This document shows, one piece after another, positions 37,376 through 49,262 of a DNA stretch of 64,000 nucleotides. A program made the position numbers and the translations under genes. The notes beneath the pieces are model-generated. The model saw only the letters and a program-made list of their open reading frames with translations. It ran no database searches and was not told the DNA's origin. The DNA is from Micropterix aruncella (Eukaryota; Arthropoda; Insecta; Lepidoptera; Micropterigidae), in NCBI GenBank assembly GCA_944548615.1, contig OX155951.1, positions 17,360,718 through 17,424,717 on the forward strand. Reading direction: 5' to 3'. Every line of letters starts with the position of its first letter. Position 1 is the stretch's first letter.

Positions 37376-37640
37376 CATCAACACAATACCAGAAATAAAT
37401 TTGATCTACATAGGTACATCTAAATTGGCACAGGCTTAGCAAAGTGCGCAACAGTTTCCTTCACGAAATCCTGTGTTATTATAATAAGGTCCCAACACAT
37501 ACCAGAAGTCTTGGAGAGAACCAATTCAAAAAAATCTTATTTAATGGCCTAGTCAAGAATCCAATATATGACTTTATATATATCCAACTTAAAGCTACAA
37601 TAACTGCTTTTATATCTCAAAAAAATAAGTACAAAAATTA
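37376..37640 (+). pseudogene. LINE C-terminal fragment
   Basis: The reading HQHNTRNKFDLHRYI, a stop, then VRNSFLHEILCYYNKVPTHT and RSLGENQFKKILFNGLVK is the C-terminal block of a CR1/Jockey-type LINE. 5'-truncated with one internal stop. Confidence 0.7.
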
Positions 37641-38388
37641 GGCAGAGTTTGTTGCAAAAAAAGTAAGAATCCTTATCAAAACAAATAAATTTATTATCAC
37701 CAGTGTTAAATAGAGATAAAATTATAGAGATATATTTAGATATTAGTGACGCTTGCAAGAACCTCGAAATACCTAGATCAGCGTACATCGGAAAGCGGTG
37801 CGGCTGGCGTGAAACAAGACTCGTACGTCTACGAGATAGGTAGAGTGCGTCTGAGGGGGACTTCTTGCACTACATATCTGAAGGTAGCAATCTTAAAGGC
37901 AAACAAACGCCACCCTACCTAAATTAACAAATTGATTCGAAATTTTAGGCGAAGCAAAGCCCAGTCAACAGCTAGTGTGTAATAAAATTATACTTAATGA
38001 TATTGCTAATAATATCAGTCCCCTAATACTCATTTACTGCCATCTACGGCACCCTATTAATAAACGAAATGAAAATGTACGCTTTTATTATTATAACACA
38101 CGGTTGCGCTACATAAATTTTCCCATGATCGAACGGTTTGACCCTTTGTGTCGTGGCTGGAGCTGTGCGGCGAACGTTGATATCCGTCCGCCCACACGAA
38201 ACGAACAAATAAACGGAAAACAAGTGAGAAAACGCTCCCTCTTCCGGGCAGCATAAATTATGGAAAATTCCCTTTCGCCATCTGGAGCGGGGCCACCGCT
38301 TGTAATTTATTAACAGGCAAGCGAGAGCAGAGAAGAAGCCAGTGGCGGCGAACCGCTCCACACCGCGCGAATCACTAAGGAAAGTCGT
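37641..38388. other. Spacer with a GC-richer part
   Basis: 38110-38390 is GC-richer, has open frames on both strands (119 codons on minus at 38044-38403) and no repeat partner here. It could be host DNA. No domain is recognised. Confidence 0.2.
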
Positions 38389-38402
38389 AGATAGACTGAC
38401 CA

Positions 38403-39223
38403 TATTGAGATGTCAACCACAACGGGCGAACCCGTCACTGCAGGACGTTTTAACGATTCTTCGTTCTATCGACCGTGCAGTGAGCGTAGAAGACGTTGGA
38501 CATTACAAATCCGACGTCTAGCTACGCTACAACCCGCAAGAAGCCAACGCCTTTACCGCGAGATAGCCAGTATGTTACCTGGCGGGCCAACCAGTATGTA
38601 TCCTAACGATTCTTCGTTCTATCGACCGTGCAGTGAGCGTAGAAGACGTTGGACATTACAAATCCGACGTCTAGCTACGCTACAACCCGCAAGAAGCCAA
38701 CGCCTTTACCGCGAGATAGCCAGTATGTTACCTGGCGGGCCGACACTCGCGTCCTTGCTTCCAATTGTGACCAGATTTCTCCGGTCTCTCAATTGGTTCC
38801 GAGTTCGAGGTCGCTTGCGCGGTCCTCTCCCTTACGAAGCGGTGAAACGGTGTGCACCGAATCTATCGCGGACCAAGGCGTCCTTTGCCCGACTCTGAAC
38901 CGGGATCGGATGGCCAATGGTCATTTCAAGAGCAGTCGCCGTAAGGTAGGCAACCACCCCCGCTCTATAGGAAACAATACAGTTCCCAGACTCCCCCGAC
39001 TGTTAGTCGGAGAGCACAATCGATTGGCTTGCGCCGCTCGGTGCGCAGACCGTCCAGGAGCGCCAGAGGTTTGATTCCCAGGGGAGACTGGTTGACCCAG
39101 TGTCCTACCCAGGTTCGCACCCCATGCGTGGAGGCCATCGGATGGGTGTTGACCCGTGAGTGTGACCGACCCTGAACACATGGGTCATCGTGGACACCTC
39201 ATCATGGGCCCGTTAGCTCCCCA
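38403..39223 (+). mobile_element. Dispersed retroposon family, copy 7 (subtype B, with internal duplication)
   Basis: It runs from TATTGAGATGTCAACCAC to CCGTTAGCTCCCCA, flanked by a perfect 14-bp duplication AGATAGACTGACCA (38389-38402, 39224-39237). The 821-bp length equals a normal 668 bp plus a 153-bp tandem duplication near the 5' end. Confidence 0.88.
38451..38745 (+). repeat. 153-bp tandem duplication inside retroposon copy 7
   Basis: TAACGATTCTTCGTTCTATC starts at 38451 and again at 38604. The units are identical over at least 135 bp, so the duplication is recent. It doubles the open-frame word NDSSFYRPCSERRRRW in a spurious frame. Confidence 0.9.
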
Positions 39224-39237
39224 AGATAGACTGACCA

Positions 39238-41085
39238 AGAAAACTGTGCGGTAACTAACGGTTATCACAGGTCGAAATGCGGTCATCGAAGGTTGACTTT
39301 CTGAGAATTTTCGAGCGTTAACGCCGGTAAGTCAAATCGGTTGCAGCGGTTTGACCACTCACAACACGGCAGTTGGCATTTATTTACTTATTTATTTATT
39401 GATTAAAGAAAAACACATTTTCACGGCAGTACATTGTAAGTTTAACATTAGAGGCATAAATGTAAATAATAGCAAAATAGAAAGCACAGCAGACCAAACT
39501 TTTTCAAATCAACGCCGCCTAACTAGGCCTAGGCCCGTTCTAAGGCAAGCGTACCAAGTAGACAGTGGCTTGTGCATACTTTAGTTAGACTACTTAATTT
39601 AAAAAATATGCTAGGTATCAAATAATATTAAAAATTAACTAATAATAATAAACACTGTAATTTTAAGTAAATTTTTAAATAAAAGCGAGTTACTAATAAA
39701 ATTAGTTACTAATAAAGGCAGCCAGTTACAAATATAATTATTTCTAAATCTTCTTCTTCAGCCCACGAAAGACTACTTTTATACATAATAATTTTCCTCT
39801 GTTTAAATATTGTAATAATTAATTAGTTGGTATTGGTTTCCTTTGCTTTTAGTTAAAAATACAAAAAAAGAAATATATTTATAGCGGTCAGCGATTAATG
39901 CATTTATTAAACATTATTTCACTCTCTTTCGATCAAGTAAAACTGAAATTTCAGGTAATATTGGAATGCATGAAATGCTCTTTAAGTACATACTAATATA
40001 TAAATAGTGTCAAGAATGATGTCCTGGAGTGCATATAAAAATATTTTGAATTTAATTGTGACTTGTTTTAGAGGTTAATCCCCATTTCTTATTCCTTATA
40101 TCTGTTAAGAGGCCGTGGCGGCCGTGGCGGCCAAAAGCTATATGAAGCATAATTTTGTGGCCTGGTTGTGAGAACACGAAAAAGAATTTTAATTCAATTA
40201 TGCCGGATTTTAAAAACCCGATTCTTAAGCTATCATTTCGTTAAAATGAAATTGGTAAATTAATTCCGTATTAATTGTAAATTATCTTTATTCTGCTACT
40301 GTTTTCCAAAAAAATAATAACGAGCGAGATTTGTCTTCAGTTTTTGAAAAACCTAGAGATGATTCTCAATATTAAAAAAAATACTATTTATACCAACGTA
40401 TGGTCTATTTGCATAGTACCAAGACAGTTTTTGGAATTTCCATACAAAAAATATGAAAAAAAATGTTTGAAATTACGTAATTTCCAGAAATGTTATGGCC
40501 AAACTTTATTTTTTTCTATTTATTAAAGATACTTTTGAGTGATAGAAAAAATAACACAGTGATCTTAAGTTATTTTATTATTGTAATATAAATTTTACTT
40601 TATAAAAAAACTATTCATTAGAATTTATTATATTATAATTGAAAAGCCAAATCGACTATATTAGACGACGCGCGAAGCCGAAATCGTCATTCGTAATTGG
40701 CCACTGCCAACGGTGGGACGTATTCCCTTGTGGCCACAGTGTACCTATACATCTTTATGTATATATCGAAAGCGCGCGGGCGCGTGGCATTGCAAAAATA
40801 CCTAAATTTTTAGTCTCGTCAACTCGGAAGGGAGCCTTGTTTATATCACTATTTCACCAAAATTTTATTTATTTTTTGTCAGATATTATTTGTCTCATAT
40901 ATCACTCGCACCTTATAAAAACATTTTATCGTATTGGAGTAAACTGGTCAGGCCTGGAATAATGTTCTTTGGATCCCCGCACCCCAAAGTCACTAAAATA
41001 AATGAAAGAAAATTCGACTTCAATATCGCGTCGACTTCAATATCACATCACTAACTGTTCACAAATGTAATGTGATTCTGGCCCC
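39238..41085. other. 1.8-kb AT-rich stretch
   Basis: TATTTACTTATTTATTTATT near 39378 looks like an inverted LINE tail. Duplicated GGCCGTGGC at 40113-40130. Frame 40639-40962 (107 codons) has no recognisable domain. No other feature. Confidence 0.25.
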
Positions 41086-41129
41086 GCGGGTTGGATCAGG
41101 GTTTGCTCATACACAGAGCCGCAATGGCG

Positions 41130-41195
41130 ACCCAGGCTCTGGAATGATCCAGGCTCTGGAACCCACACTCTGGTGTATCCAGGCTCTGGAACGAC
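41130..41195 (+). repeat. CCAGGCTCTGGAA short repeat, three units
   Basis: CCAGGCTCTGGAA occurs at about 41131, 41149 and 41180. Each unit is nearly its own reverse complement. Confidence 0.7.
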
Positions 41196-42281
41196 CACAC
41201 GTCATTTGTCGCTGAATGAAGACGCTTAAATCGTGGACACCAGCATCCTGGTTCAGTGGGCGAAATGCTCCTTAGTGTCGCTGAGGATATGGACCTGACG
41301 TTCGACTGATAGACCCTAAGCAGACTAATTGTTTCCGTTCTGTGAAGTCGTCCTTATTCGCCATATGTCTTAACCAAAAACCTTGCAATCGATTAACCAT
41401 CAGAACCATTGACGCTTCACACGACTCTAAAAACAGAGGATAGGATCAAACGTCCACGGGGGAAAAGGCAAAACACTTCAGGCAGATACTCCGATCTCCT
41501 CATCGGAAATCCACTCCTCCTCATGTGAAATCACTTCGACCTCCTCATGTGAGTCCTCATGTGAAATTTACTTAAAACCCCAACAGAAAGCTTCCAATCG
41601 TAAATTCTGAAACTCTTTCGGGGAATCCCGCCCTACTTACCGGGTTATCATAAGATAGCAGACGTATCAAATTCAAGGGGATACGAGGGACGAACCTGCT
41701 TGCAAATACCGGACGCTTACGAGAGAGAATTCCTGAAATACTCGACTTCTCTCCGGCCCGCCGCGACGCGACTTGAAGTCGCAGCACTATTCGACTCTCG
41801 TAGTCGGCGATTGAGATCCGATTGACATCACCGACCAACAATATGTGTATTGCAAATCCCTTTCTTACACATCGGAACCCTTAAACCGTTTCCTGTAACA
41901 GGACAACCTTTTTTACAACGAAGTTCCATTGTTCGTCAGGGGTCTTAGAGATGTTCAATTTAAGAAAATGATCGAGGATATTCTTACTAAGAATCCAATT
42001 TAATATATTAGGGACTTTGATACTATTAAATTATCTTATCTTTAATGATTATCTTTATATATTTTTTTAAATATTTATATTACTAAATCCAATCATTTCG
42101 ATAATTCAAGATGGATTATAATAATAAAATTTGTATTGCCTATTTGAATTACGTAATTTTTATTGTTCTAATATTATATTTCTAATTTGACTATTTTGTA
42201 ACTGATTATTGGTTTTAAAACTAAATATAGAAAAAGTTTTGATTTCACAGAGGATCGATGTTTACGTTCGATTTGCGTATT
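41196..42281. other. Non-coding stretch
   Basis: 41490-41570 holds imperfect tandem CTCCTCATGTGAAAT words. The rest shows no gene or repeat. Confidence 0.3.
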
Positions 42282-42647
42282 TCAGACGACGAAAATTTGA
42301 AATGTGAAAACATGCTTCTCCTGTGGGGTTTGTGAAAGCATTGTTTTAAAACAATCGTTCAATTTTGACCTATCTTGCCTTTCCTTTTGAAAGTATGTGA
42401 AATAAGCTACTATGCTTTGCACCGCTCCAACCGCAGAATGAAGATGCTCCGGCGGGATGTCGCTTTTCGTTAATTCGGATTTACCTGTTTTCCAGTCAGG
42501 CGGAAAATTAATCCTAATCGGCTTCATCGCCGCTTTTAATACCCATTGCGATAAGCAGAAGCCAATTTCGAAACCCTCTGAGTGTTTCAAAAGCTTCGCG
42601 TAATATGCCCTCTCTTTCGGGCATTTTTTTGACTGTTTCTTTGTCAT
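42282..42647 (-). CDS. Hypothetical ORF, 121 codons
   Basis: The frame begins at an ATG that follows CTTTCAGGTAAT (acceptor-like) and contains a donor-like ACAGGTAAAT near 42485, so an exon ending there is possible. Its composition is less AT-biased than the surroundings. It starts with a Lys/Cys-rich segment (TKKQSKKCPKERAYYAK) and includes RINFPPDWKTGKSELTKSDI. No domain is recognised. It could be a host exon, a retrotransposed fragment or chance. Confidence 0.25.
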   Translation of the reverse strand: MTKKQSKKCPKERAYYAKLLKHSEGFEIGFCLSQWVLKAAMKPIRINFPPDWKTGKSELTKSDIPPEHLHSAVGAVQSIVAYFTYFQKERQDRSKLNDCFKTMLSQTPQEKHVFTFQIFVV

Positions 42648-42974
42648 ATTACCTGAAAGACGGTGACCTAATATTTAGGATAGCTATTACGCAGAACCTA
42701 ATTTGTGTTAAAAATTGTAGGTCCCCTAACTTTTCAATATTGACATCATGTTTATTTGAAGAAGGTAAGTGGTTACATTGCAAAATTTCTTAGTGGAATA
42801 TTATTATATTTTAGTCGATTTAAACATTAATTTAATATTCTACTTAGAGACACGTGTATACGCTTATTTATAGCTACCTTTAATTACCTAACATTGGACA
42901 GAGAAATGCTCACCATGACCTACGTTTTTAAGCTGATCCGAGGCGGAGTTGTTATCAACTCTTATGTTATTAAT

Positions 42975-43240
42975 CTGTGACTATCCAAATGTGTGGTAAT
43001 TATATTCAGCAGATCGGCCGCCCCCTTTACTCGCGAATATACCCTCGCCAGGTGTTTATTCTGTCGGAAGAAGGAGGTAACTCGGAGTTTCGGAATGAAG
43101 TTCGAGTGTAAGCGATATCGCTGTGAGCGATATCGCGATATCACGATCATGTGGCGACTAGATGGACCTTCGTAAGGGCTGATGTTACTGTAATCCAAGC
43201 AATACAGCTGTATTCCATTCTTAGGATTATTTTTAGCATG
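42975..43240 (+). repeat. Dispersed repeat R5, copy 1
   Basis: It shares with 46459-46630 the opening CCAAATGTGTGGTAATTATA, the middle CGGAATGAAGTT and the end AATACAGCTGTATTCCATT. Copy 1 has an extra 80 bp containing the palindromic word GCGATATCGC twice. Confidence 0.65.
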
Positions 43241-43474
43241 ATAACGAAGGTTTGTCTCTTTGTTTCGGATAATCATAATCGAGTTCGGTCACATTATTTG
43301 CGGAGCCGACCTTGTTAACCAAACTGTCGGCGGAGTCTGCTTAAGCGTAAGGCACGCGTTAAGGCATATAAATGCGCTATGTTCGACATCGGCAGACCTA
43401 GATATTTTTACAGTGAGCCCACATCTCCGAGGTGTGGGCATTGCGCTACTAATTCAAGTCAGAATAAGATCAAT
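43241..43474. other. Spacer before retroposon copy 8
   Basis: No feature recognised besides the duplication that follows. Confidence 0.3.
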
Positions 43475-43488
43475 TGTTTCTATTCTTT

Positions 43489-44231
43489 GGTGGCGGTGGT
43501 TTCTTTCATTAGGTAGTGAACGGTTTCGTGCAGCTTGGGCCACAAGATCCATTTTATTCTCGGATCGGCTCAACTCACGATTCAGCTCATATTCAGAAGC
43601 CTCCTCGAGTGGTAGGCTATCCCAGGTAAGATTCCCTTGTCTCAGGCCTCAGAGCTGGTGGACCGGTCTCTCCCGGCGGGATTGCATCCCGATGCCACTG
43701 GACGGTTTGCGCACCTGTCGGCGAAGCCAATCGGTTGTGCATTCTGACTAATTGCTGAAGGGGTCTGGAGACTATGGAAATACACTTTTCCTAAGCAGCG
43801 GGGGTTGATGTTTCACCTGATGTCATGCCACTCTTGAAATGACATTTTGGCCACTCGATCCTGTATGGTATTACGGGTAAAGAACGCCCAGGTCCGCGAT
43901 AAATTCAAACTGAATTACCTCTGTAGTACAACAGGTAGAGGTTGCGTAAGCGACTTCGAACTTGTATCGGATGGACGGAGGTATCCTGACGGTTAATTCC
44001 AGACGGAGATATCCTGCCAAAATTGGTAGTTAGGGGGTGAGGCTGCCCGCTGGGTACCTTTCCCGGTACCTCGCCGTAAGGCGTTGGACTCTAACGGGTT
44101 GCTGGTGAACTAGACAGTAGATTGTCTTGTCCCCAAGTATTCTACGCTCATCCCATGGCTGAAAGAATGATCTATATCGTTATACCAGCCTGCAGTGAAG
44201 CGTTCACCCGTTGTAGTCGACACCTCTATCC
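43489..44231 (-). mobile_element. Dispersed retroposon family, copy 8 (subtype A, full length)
   Basis: On minus it runs from GGATAGAGGTGTCGACTAC to GGCCCAAGCTGCACGAAAC plus about 40 nt of unusual tail. The perfect 14-bp duplication TGTTTCTATTCTTT lies at 43475-43488 and 44232-44245. It is 743 bp and shows that the family inserts in both orientations. Confidence 0.85.
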
Positions 44232-44245
44232 TGTTTCTATTCTTT

Positions 44246-44564
44246 ATGTGTTCTGTTTTATGTTTTGCTCCTTATGGATGTACTATGTACTAATAATAAT
44301 TTTAATGGTTCTTATTATTCATTTTTATGTTTATATTACATTTTCACGGATCAGTCATAACTGTAATATTTATTTGTTTATGAATAAAATCAAATTAATG
44401 AAAAATTGAAAACCTTAGTGCTGAAGTGACCTTTTAAACAGCGCAAAAAATAAATACGCATTTCTGCATCATGTGGCTTTAATTAGGTGTGTGTATTTGA
44501 ATAGCATCATTTAAAACCAAGAACCATCGCAGTTGTTTGATATTTTAAACAAATTATAAATGGA
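44246..44564. other. AT-rich spacer
   Basis: No feature recognised. Confidence 0.3.
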
Positions 44565-44675
44565 GTTATCGCGTAAGCTTTGCAGAACTCGACGTTTAGG
44601 CCGTGTTTCAAGCGCCGTTGTCTAAGAGCGCCGAAACGTCGGATGTTACAAACTTCAAGCGTTAAATCCGTAAAT
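44565..44675. mobile_element. MITE family M3, decayed short copy
   Basis: GCAGAACTCGACGTTTAGG faces GCGCCGAAACGTCGGATG with TACAAACTTCAAGCG beyond; this is the M3 design with most of the middle lost. Confidence 0.55.
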
Positions 44676-44689
44676 AATATATATATTTT

Positions 44690-45464
44690 TTGTAGTAGTC
44701 TTTATTCATAAAAAAGATACAAATTACATGTCACAGTTCCCCACTAAGCCTTTTCAGTGGGTAACTAACAATAATGTGTTCATATCTGACATATTATCTA
44801 TTACCTATTATACTTTTAATAAATATTATAACGTTTTACGTTAAGTAGATGCATTAACTTCCTAACCTAACCTAAGCTAACCTATATCTCCTATCATAAC
44901 TAGCTGAATATACACTTATAAATATGCTTTTCCACTAAATTAATATACCTACTTCCTAATCTAACCAAACCTATACTAATTATCCTGATATACTTACTTT
45001 GTTTACAATTACAATAACAAATGATTACAGTAATAAAATGATTCATACTAGATATCTATACTTATGCCCTAACCTAACCTAACGTATCTTAATTAGCTTG
45101 GTTTACCCTAATTATTCTACTTAGTGATGTTAATGCTAATTTAATCTAATATAATTTTTACTTGTTACAGTTATGCTAATGCTTTTACATATTTATGCTA
45201 ATTTACACTAATATAGTTTTTAATTTCTCTGTTATTGTATTTATATTACATAATATTTAAATTATTTTAATTAGCTCGCCTGGGTAAGTCATTAGTTAGG
45301 TCGCTTAGTAGTATAAGTTTCAATGTTTTCTTTAGTAAGTATTTGCTGATTGAGTTGTCTAATTTCATAGAAAAGTGATTGAATAATTTTGGAACAATGA
45401 ATTCAAGAGTTCTATCGCCGTAATAATTGTTTTGCTTGTTTGTGATAAATGGAATCATTTGCAT
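44690..45464 (-). pseudogene. LINE 3' end: C-terminus and long 3' UTR
   Basis: The minus frame 45267-45464 gives NNYYGDRTLEFIVPKLFNHF and ISKYLLKKTLKLILL, as at the C-terminus of CR1/Jockey-type LINEs. About 570 bp of 3' UTR with several CCTAACCTAA words on plus (TTAGGTTAGG on the element strand) follows to a tail near 44690 (AATAAAGAC on minus). Confidence 0.6.
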
Positions 45465-45511
45465 TTAATATATAAAATCGAAGACTATTGCGGTTGTTCG
45501 ACATTATAAAT

Positions 45512-45643
45512 AGGATATAAACGAATTTACCACGTGAAATTTGTAGCACCCGACGTTTCGGTGACGTTGCAGCCGCCGTTGTCCAGGGTGGACGTCTACC
45601 ATGGATTCGCGGTATTTTTACGCGGTAAATTCGTTTATATCTT
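45512..45643. mobile_element. MITE family M3, copy 2 (132 bp)
   Basis: AGGATATAAACGAATTTACC and the inverted AAGATATAAACGAATTTACC form the tips, with GTAGCACCCGACGTTTCGG inside the left half. The right half is shortened. Confidence 0.7.
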
Positions 45644-45659
45644 TGTTTCACCTTTTAAA

Positions 45660-46024
45660 GATCTTGGCCTCTCTAGGAAAATAATCAACTCCTTTCTAGA
45701 AAAATGATCTAAAACCGCGATCTCTGCATCTCAAATTCTATGGCTTCGAAGGGGGAGTGAATGGGTGGTAAGGTGAACGCTCACATGTGGCAAGACAGCT
45801 GTCCTAAACCTACCACCGTCGGTCGTCAGTCCGGAATCCACCCTTCACCTCCTAGAAGTGTAAAAAAACAAAAAAAGAAAATATATATGATGGGCCCGAT
45901 TTTTGGTCGGTAAATTCCATGGCAGCTCCGTTTGTATTTTATTTATTTATAATGCATTTAATCTCTTCGCTCTTTAATCTCTTCGCCAACATCAGCAATA
46001 GCAGCGGTATAGATTCTACTGTTT
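45660..46024. other. Non-coding spacer
   Basis: No recognised feature. Confidence 0.3.
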
Positions 46025-46315
46025 GCTGACAATATTTGTTTTTTTTCTGACACAACCGTGGCACTCCAATAAGACTCAGGAAGTGAGCTCACCTTATCAT
46101 AGGAGTGCCTAGCAAGGCGGGCTCGGTTTCACTTTACTTGGCACATTAGAAATACAAACTTTAACATATAATTTATGCACAATTTGGCCTGGGCACATAC
46201 AGATGTATGCCTAAATTTAGAAGCATATAGCGGTATTTTCTTGGTTGTACATTATACATCTTTTGTGCTATTGCGTTTGAATGTATATGTAACGAATAAA
46301 TAAATAAATAAATAT
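46025..46315 (+). repeat. Dispersed repeat with AATAAATA tail, copy 2
   Basis: Matches 19171-19480: AAGACTCAGGAAGTGAGCTC, CTAGCAAGGCGGGCTCGG, GGCACATTAGAAA, CCTAAATTTAGA and a closing AATAAATAAATAAATAAATA tail. Confidence 0.65.
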
Positions 46316-46458
46316 AAAACTCTTTCACAGAAACGACAGCCAGCAGAAATGTCAAGCTCTCCATCGTGGTAAGGATGCTGCATGTAGCTGGATCGTGTCT
46401 CGCAACTTGAGTTTCAATAAATCTTATGACTGTATATATCTATGACTATGACTATGAC

Positions 46459-46630
46459 TGTCCAAATGTGTGGTAATTATATTCATCAGGTCGGTTGCCC
46501 GCTTTATTCGCGAATGTGACTGATCTCGGAATGAAGTTTGGGTTCGACCTCACATATCGCGAGCATGTAGTGACTCTGGATGGATCATCACGAAGGCTCC
46601 AAACAATACAGCTGTATTCCATTATGTTAT
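46459..46630 (+). repeat. Dispersed repeat R5, copy 2
   Basis: Shorter relative of 42975-43240, with the same start (GTCCAAATGTGTGGTAATTA) and end (ACAATACAGCTGTATTCC). Confidence 0.65.
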
Positions 46631-46649
46631 CCAAACATTTTTTTTTCGC

Positions 46650-46940
46650 GGTATGGTTGGGTTTAATTCTCTCCTCTTAAGAAGAGCAATGAATTCATTT
46701 AATTTATATCCTTGTTTGTTCTCAATAATTAAGTCTTTCACAATCATGCACGTTCATAAAATATTGAATGGTAGAGTGGATAATCCGTATATTATACACT
46801 GGCCGAATTTTTTTCTTCGTGATTTTTCGCCGAATAACAACATTTGTGCTAGATCACACGAGTTTTTTGATATAAGTTTATAAAATATGCCTTTCCATTT
46901 CCATTTTGAAAGAGTTAACGCACTAATTTCTCATCTTCTA
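46650..46940 (+). pseudogene. LINE C-terminal fragment
   Basis: LLLRRAMNSFNLYPCLFSII, VHKILNGRVDNPYIIHWPNF, FSPNNNICARSHEFFDISL, a stop, then MPFHFHFERVNALISHLL. The RR...hKILNGRVDnP pattern is the usual region ahead of a LINE C-terminus. 5'-truncated, one stop. Confidence 0.6.
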
Positions 46941-47868
46941 TAAAAAAACTGCAAGCAAGCAATCGTTTTCTTACCTATTCCTGTTATAACTCGTCTCCTC
47001 TCAGAGGGTAATATCCGTCTCCGGCGTCTTACTTTTGACCTTAAGTATACGTATGCAATAAAAGAGGGAGAATAAAACTTTTTTGGCACCCTTTTACATG
47101 ATTGTTAAGGATGAGCAATCCTTTGGTCAGTTAAAGCATGTATAGGGGGAATTAAATAATATTTAGGAAAATTCGGCAAGGGCGGGGGTCTATGGGCACT
47201 AATAGAGACTACCTACTATGGGGGGGTTAATACCGACTATGGCGGGTTATTACAGACCACCCCTCTTACGTCGACTATGAATCAGTTGGAGTAGGTTTTT
47301 ATTGGTTTTTTAAGAAGGATATTTTGTCATTATTTGATTGAATTCAAACAATCAATCAATCATTGTTCATAGTCTTAAAAACTCTGACAGTTGTGTAGGC
47401 ATTATTTTACAGTGTGAATTATATTGCTTACCAACTAGTTTAATAACATAATAAATTACAGACCATAAATTAGTCAGTAAATGTAGTCTTAAAATGGTAT
47501 TTTTTTAAAGCATAATCAAACATTAAAATTTAATGTTTATATAGCTACATCACAGAAAAACATACAAAAATCATTAATCATTCATCATTAATCAAAAATC
47601 ATTAATTCACATATGTAGTAACATAAAAAAGACAAACCATTTTATATTAGTATTGTTATATAGACTAGTGTCATTTAAATACAATAGAAATATAAATTGT
47701 CAAGATATATAGTTTTTCATGCATAGTGTTTGGGAAGACTTAAGATTATATCATTCTTTCTCAATGTTTAGCTTATACCTATACTTGTACTGGGGTATAC
47801 TTATTTCCAGTATTTATTTTTGTGATATTACCGGGTAGCTTATATTAGCTTAAAGTGTAAGTACTTTG
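46941..47868. other. AT-rich spacer
   Basis: ATCATTAATCA-type words repeat at 47568-47600. No gene. Confidence 0.3.
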
Positions 47869-48552
47869 GAGTTGAAAACTACTACGGATGCACCCGTCAC
47901 CTCAGGAAGTTATAACGATATAAGATCGTTCTTTTAACCGTGGGTTGAAGGTAGATACTTAGGGACAAGACAGTCCCCCACATAACAACGCCAAGAATAC
48001 CACGAGAGTCTAGCGCCTTACCGCGTGGCACTGGAAATTGGACCCAACTGGCTGAACTCTCGCCCTCTCTACCAGATTTTGCCGGATATAGCAGCATTTC
48101 GGTCTGCTCACAGATGCAAGGTCGCTTGCGCGGTCTCTACATGACGTAAGCAGTAATTCAGTTTGAATATATAGGCGCCCTTTGTCCGCTTTAGTCACTC
48201 GAGAACTGGTAGCCAACTGATCGTTTTAAGGATAAATGTTGTCAGGTCGATAACTACCACCGCTTTCTACGAAACATATATCTCCAGACCCCCTGGTTAT
48301 TCGCCGGGTGGAGTGTCAAGCAAACCTGACAGTGGTATTCCCAGTTCCGCCCGATGTAGTCCCCGAATCCGCGATCTTCTGATCCCAACCGCATCCGACT
48401 ACAGATTAGAACAATGGCAGAAGCTCACAGCTCCTCGACAGGTTAGATCCCTCTTCAAGGAGGCTACTAGACAATGAGGTGAACCGTGAGTTTTTCAGGC
48501 AAAATTTGGCCAACGCCACCTAAGCTGCGAACCACGGAACCATTAGTTAGTT
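47869..48552 (+). mobile_element. Dispersed retroposon family, copy 9 (subtype C)
   Basis: From GAGTTGAAAACTACTACGG through GAAGTTATAACGATATAAGA to CCATTAGTTAG. It shares the TTTGGCCAACGCCACC 3' region with copy 4. The flanking duplication could not be resolved. Confidence 0.75.
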
Positions 48553-49200
48553 CAAATACTAGTTCGTTGGACCAATTGAGTAAAGAAGTAATTTAGTTAC
48601 TACTGAATATGACCTAGTAGAGTATTTGATGAATAAAGAATGGATGGCCGACATACAAATTATAGGATATTTTATTATATACAAATTATAGCCTTCTTAG
48701 TGATTTCCACCTTTTATTCTGGGCTTTTCTATAAATGTGTACATATTTTACACAGAAGCATTGCAATCAATCTGGAATTCCGAAATGCTTTCTCGAAAGA
48801 AATTTTTATTGTTTTGAAGTAAACGTTTTAATCGCATGGCCTCAAAACTTAAATCATCAAGATCTATCTAGCGACAAGGACCCCTGTAAAGGTGAATTCA
48901 GAAATAATAATCCCTTTCATGAAATATGTCAACTCATGCACACATGCCAATCTAAGAAACCACCGAAAAGCATCAGATACGAATATTGGAATGTGTCTTT
49001 TAAATAAATTTGATTTTCAGAAAATACAAAATTTAAATTATCTATTCCATAATAAAAAATAACCACTATCACGAAATGCTTAAATCCGTGCGTGCATTGA
49101 GGTGACACAAATATTTTTATTACTTTTATTAGTTCCCACGTATAAAAATGTTGGCCAACTTATTTAGAAGACTTTAGCTCTGACATCGCCGTTAGTTAGT
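48553..49200. other. Non-coding spacer
   Basis: The frame 48735-49007 (90 codons) has no recognised domain. Confidence 0.25.
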
Positions 49201-49214
49201 GTAAGTTTAGTTTT

Positions 49215-49262
49215 AACGTCGCTAGTCGCTCGGAGCGGCCCCCCCGAGCGACTAGCGACGTT
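49215..49262. repeat. Perfect 19-bp hairpin
   Basis: AACGTCGCTAGTCGCTCGG (49215-49233) and its exact complement (49244-49262) enclose a 10-nt loop AGCGGCCCCC. It is very GC-rich for this region. It joins directly to a LINE remnant. It is not a terminator in this eukaryotic setting. Confidence 0.85.

Noticed and set aside
38410..38898. 162-codon frame and similar frames at 32518 and 54081 that look conserved
   Set aside because: They coincide with retroposon copies. Frames break at different points in different copies, so the likeness reflects repeat homology and not a shared protein.
44860..45080. CCTAACCTAA words as telomeric repeat
   Set aside because: The insect telomere unit is TTAGG in tandem; here the words are scattered and degenerate inside a LINE 3' UTR.
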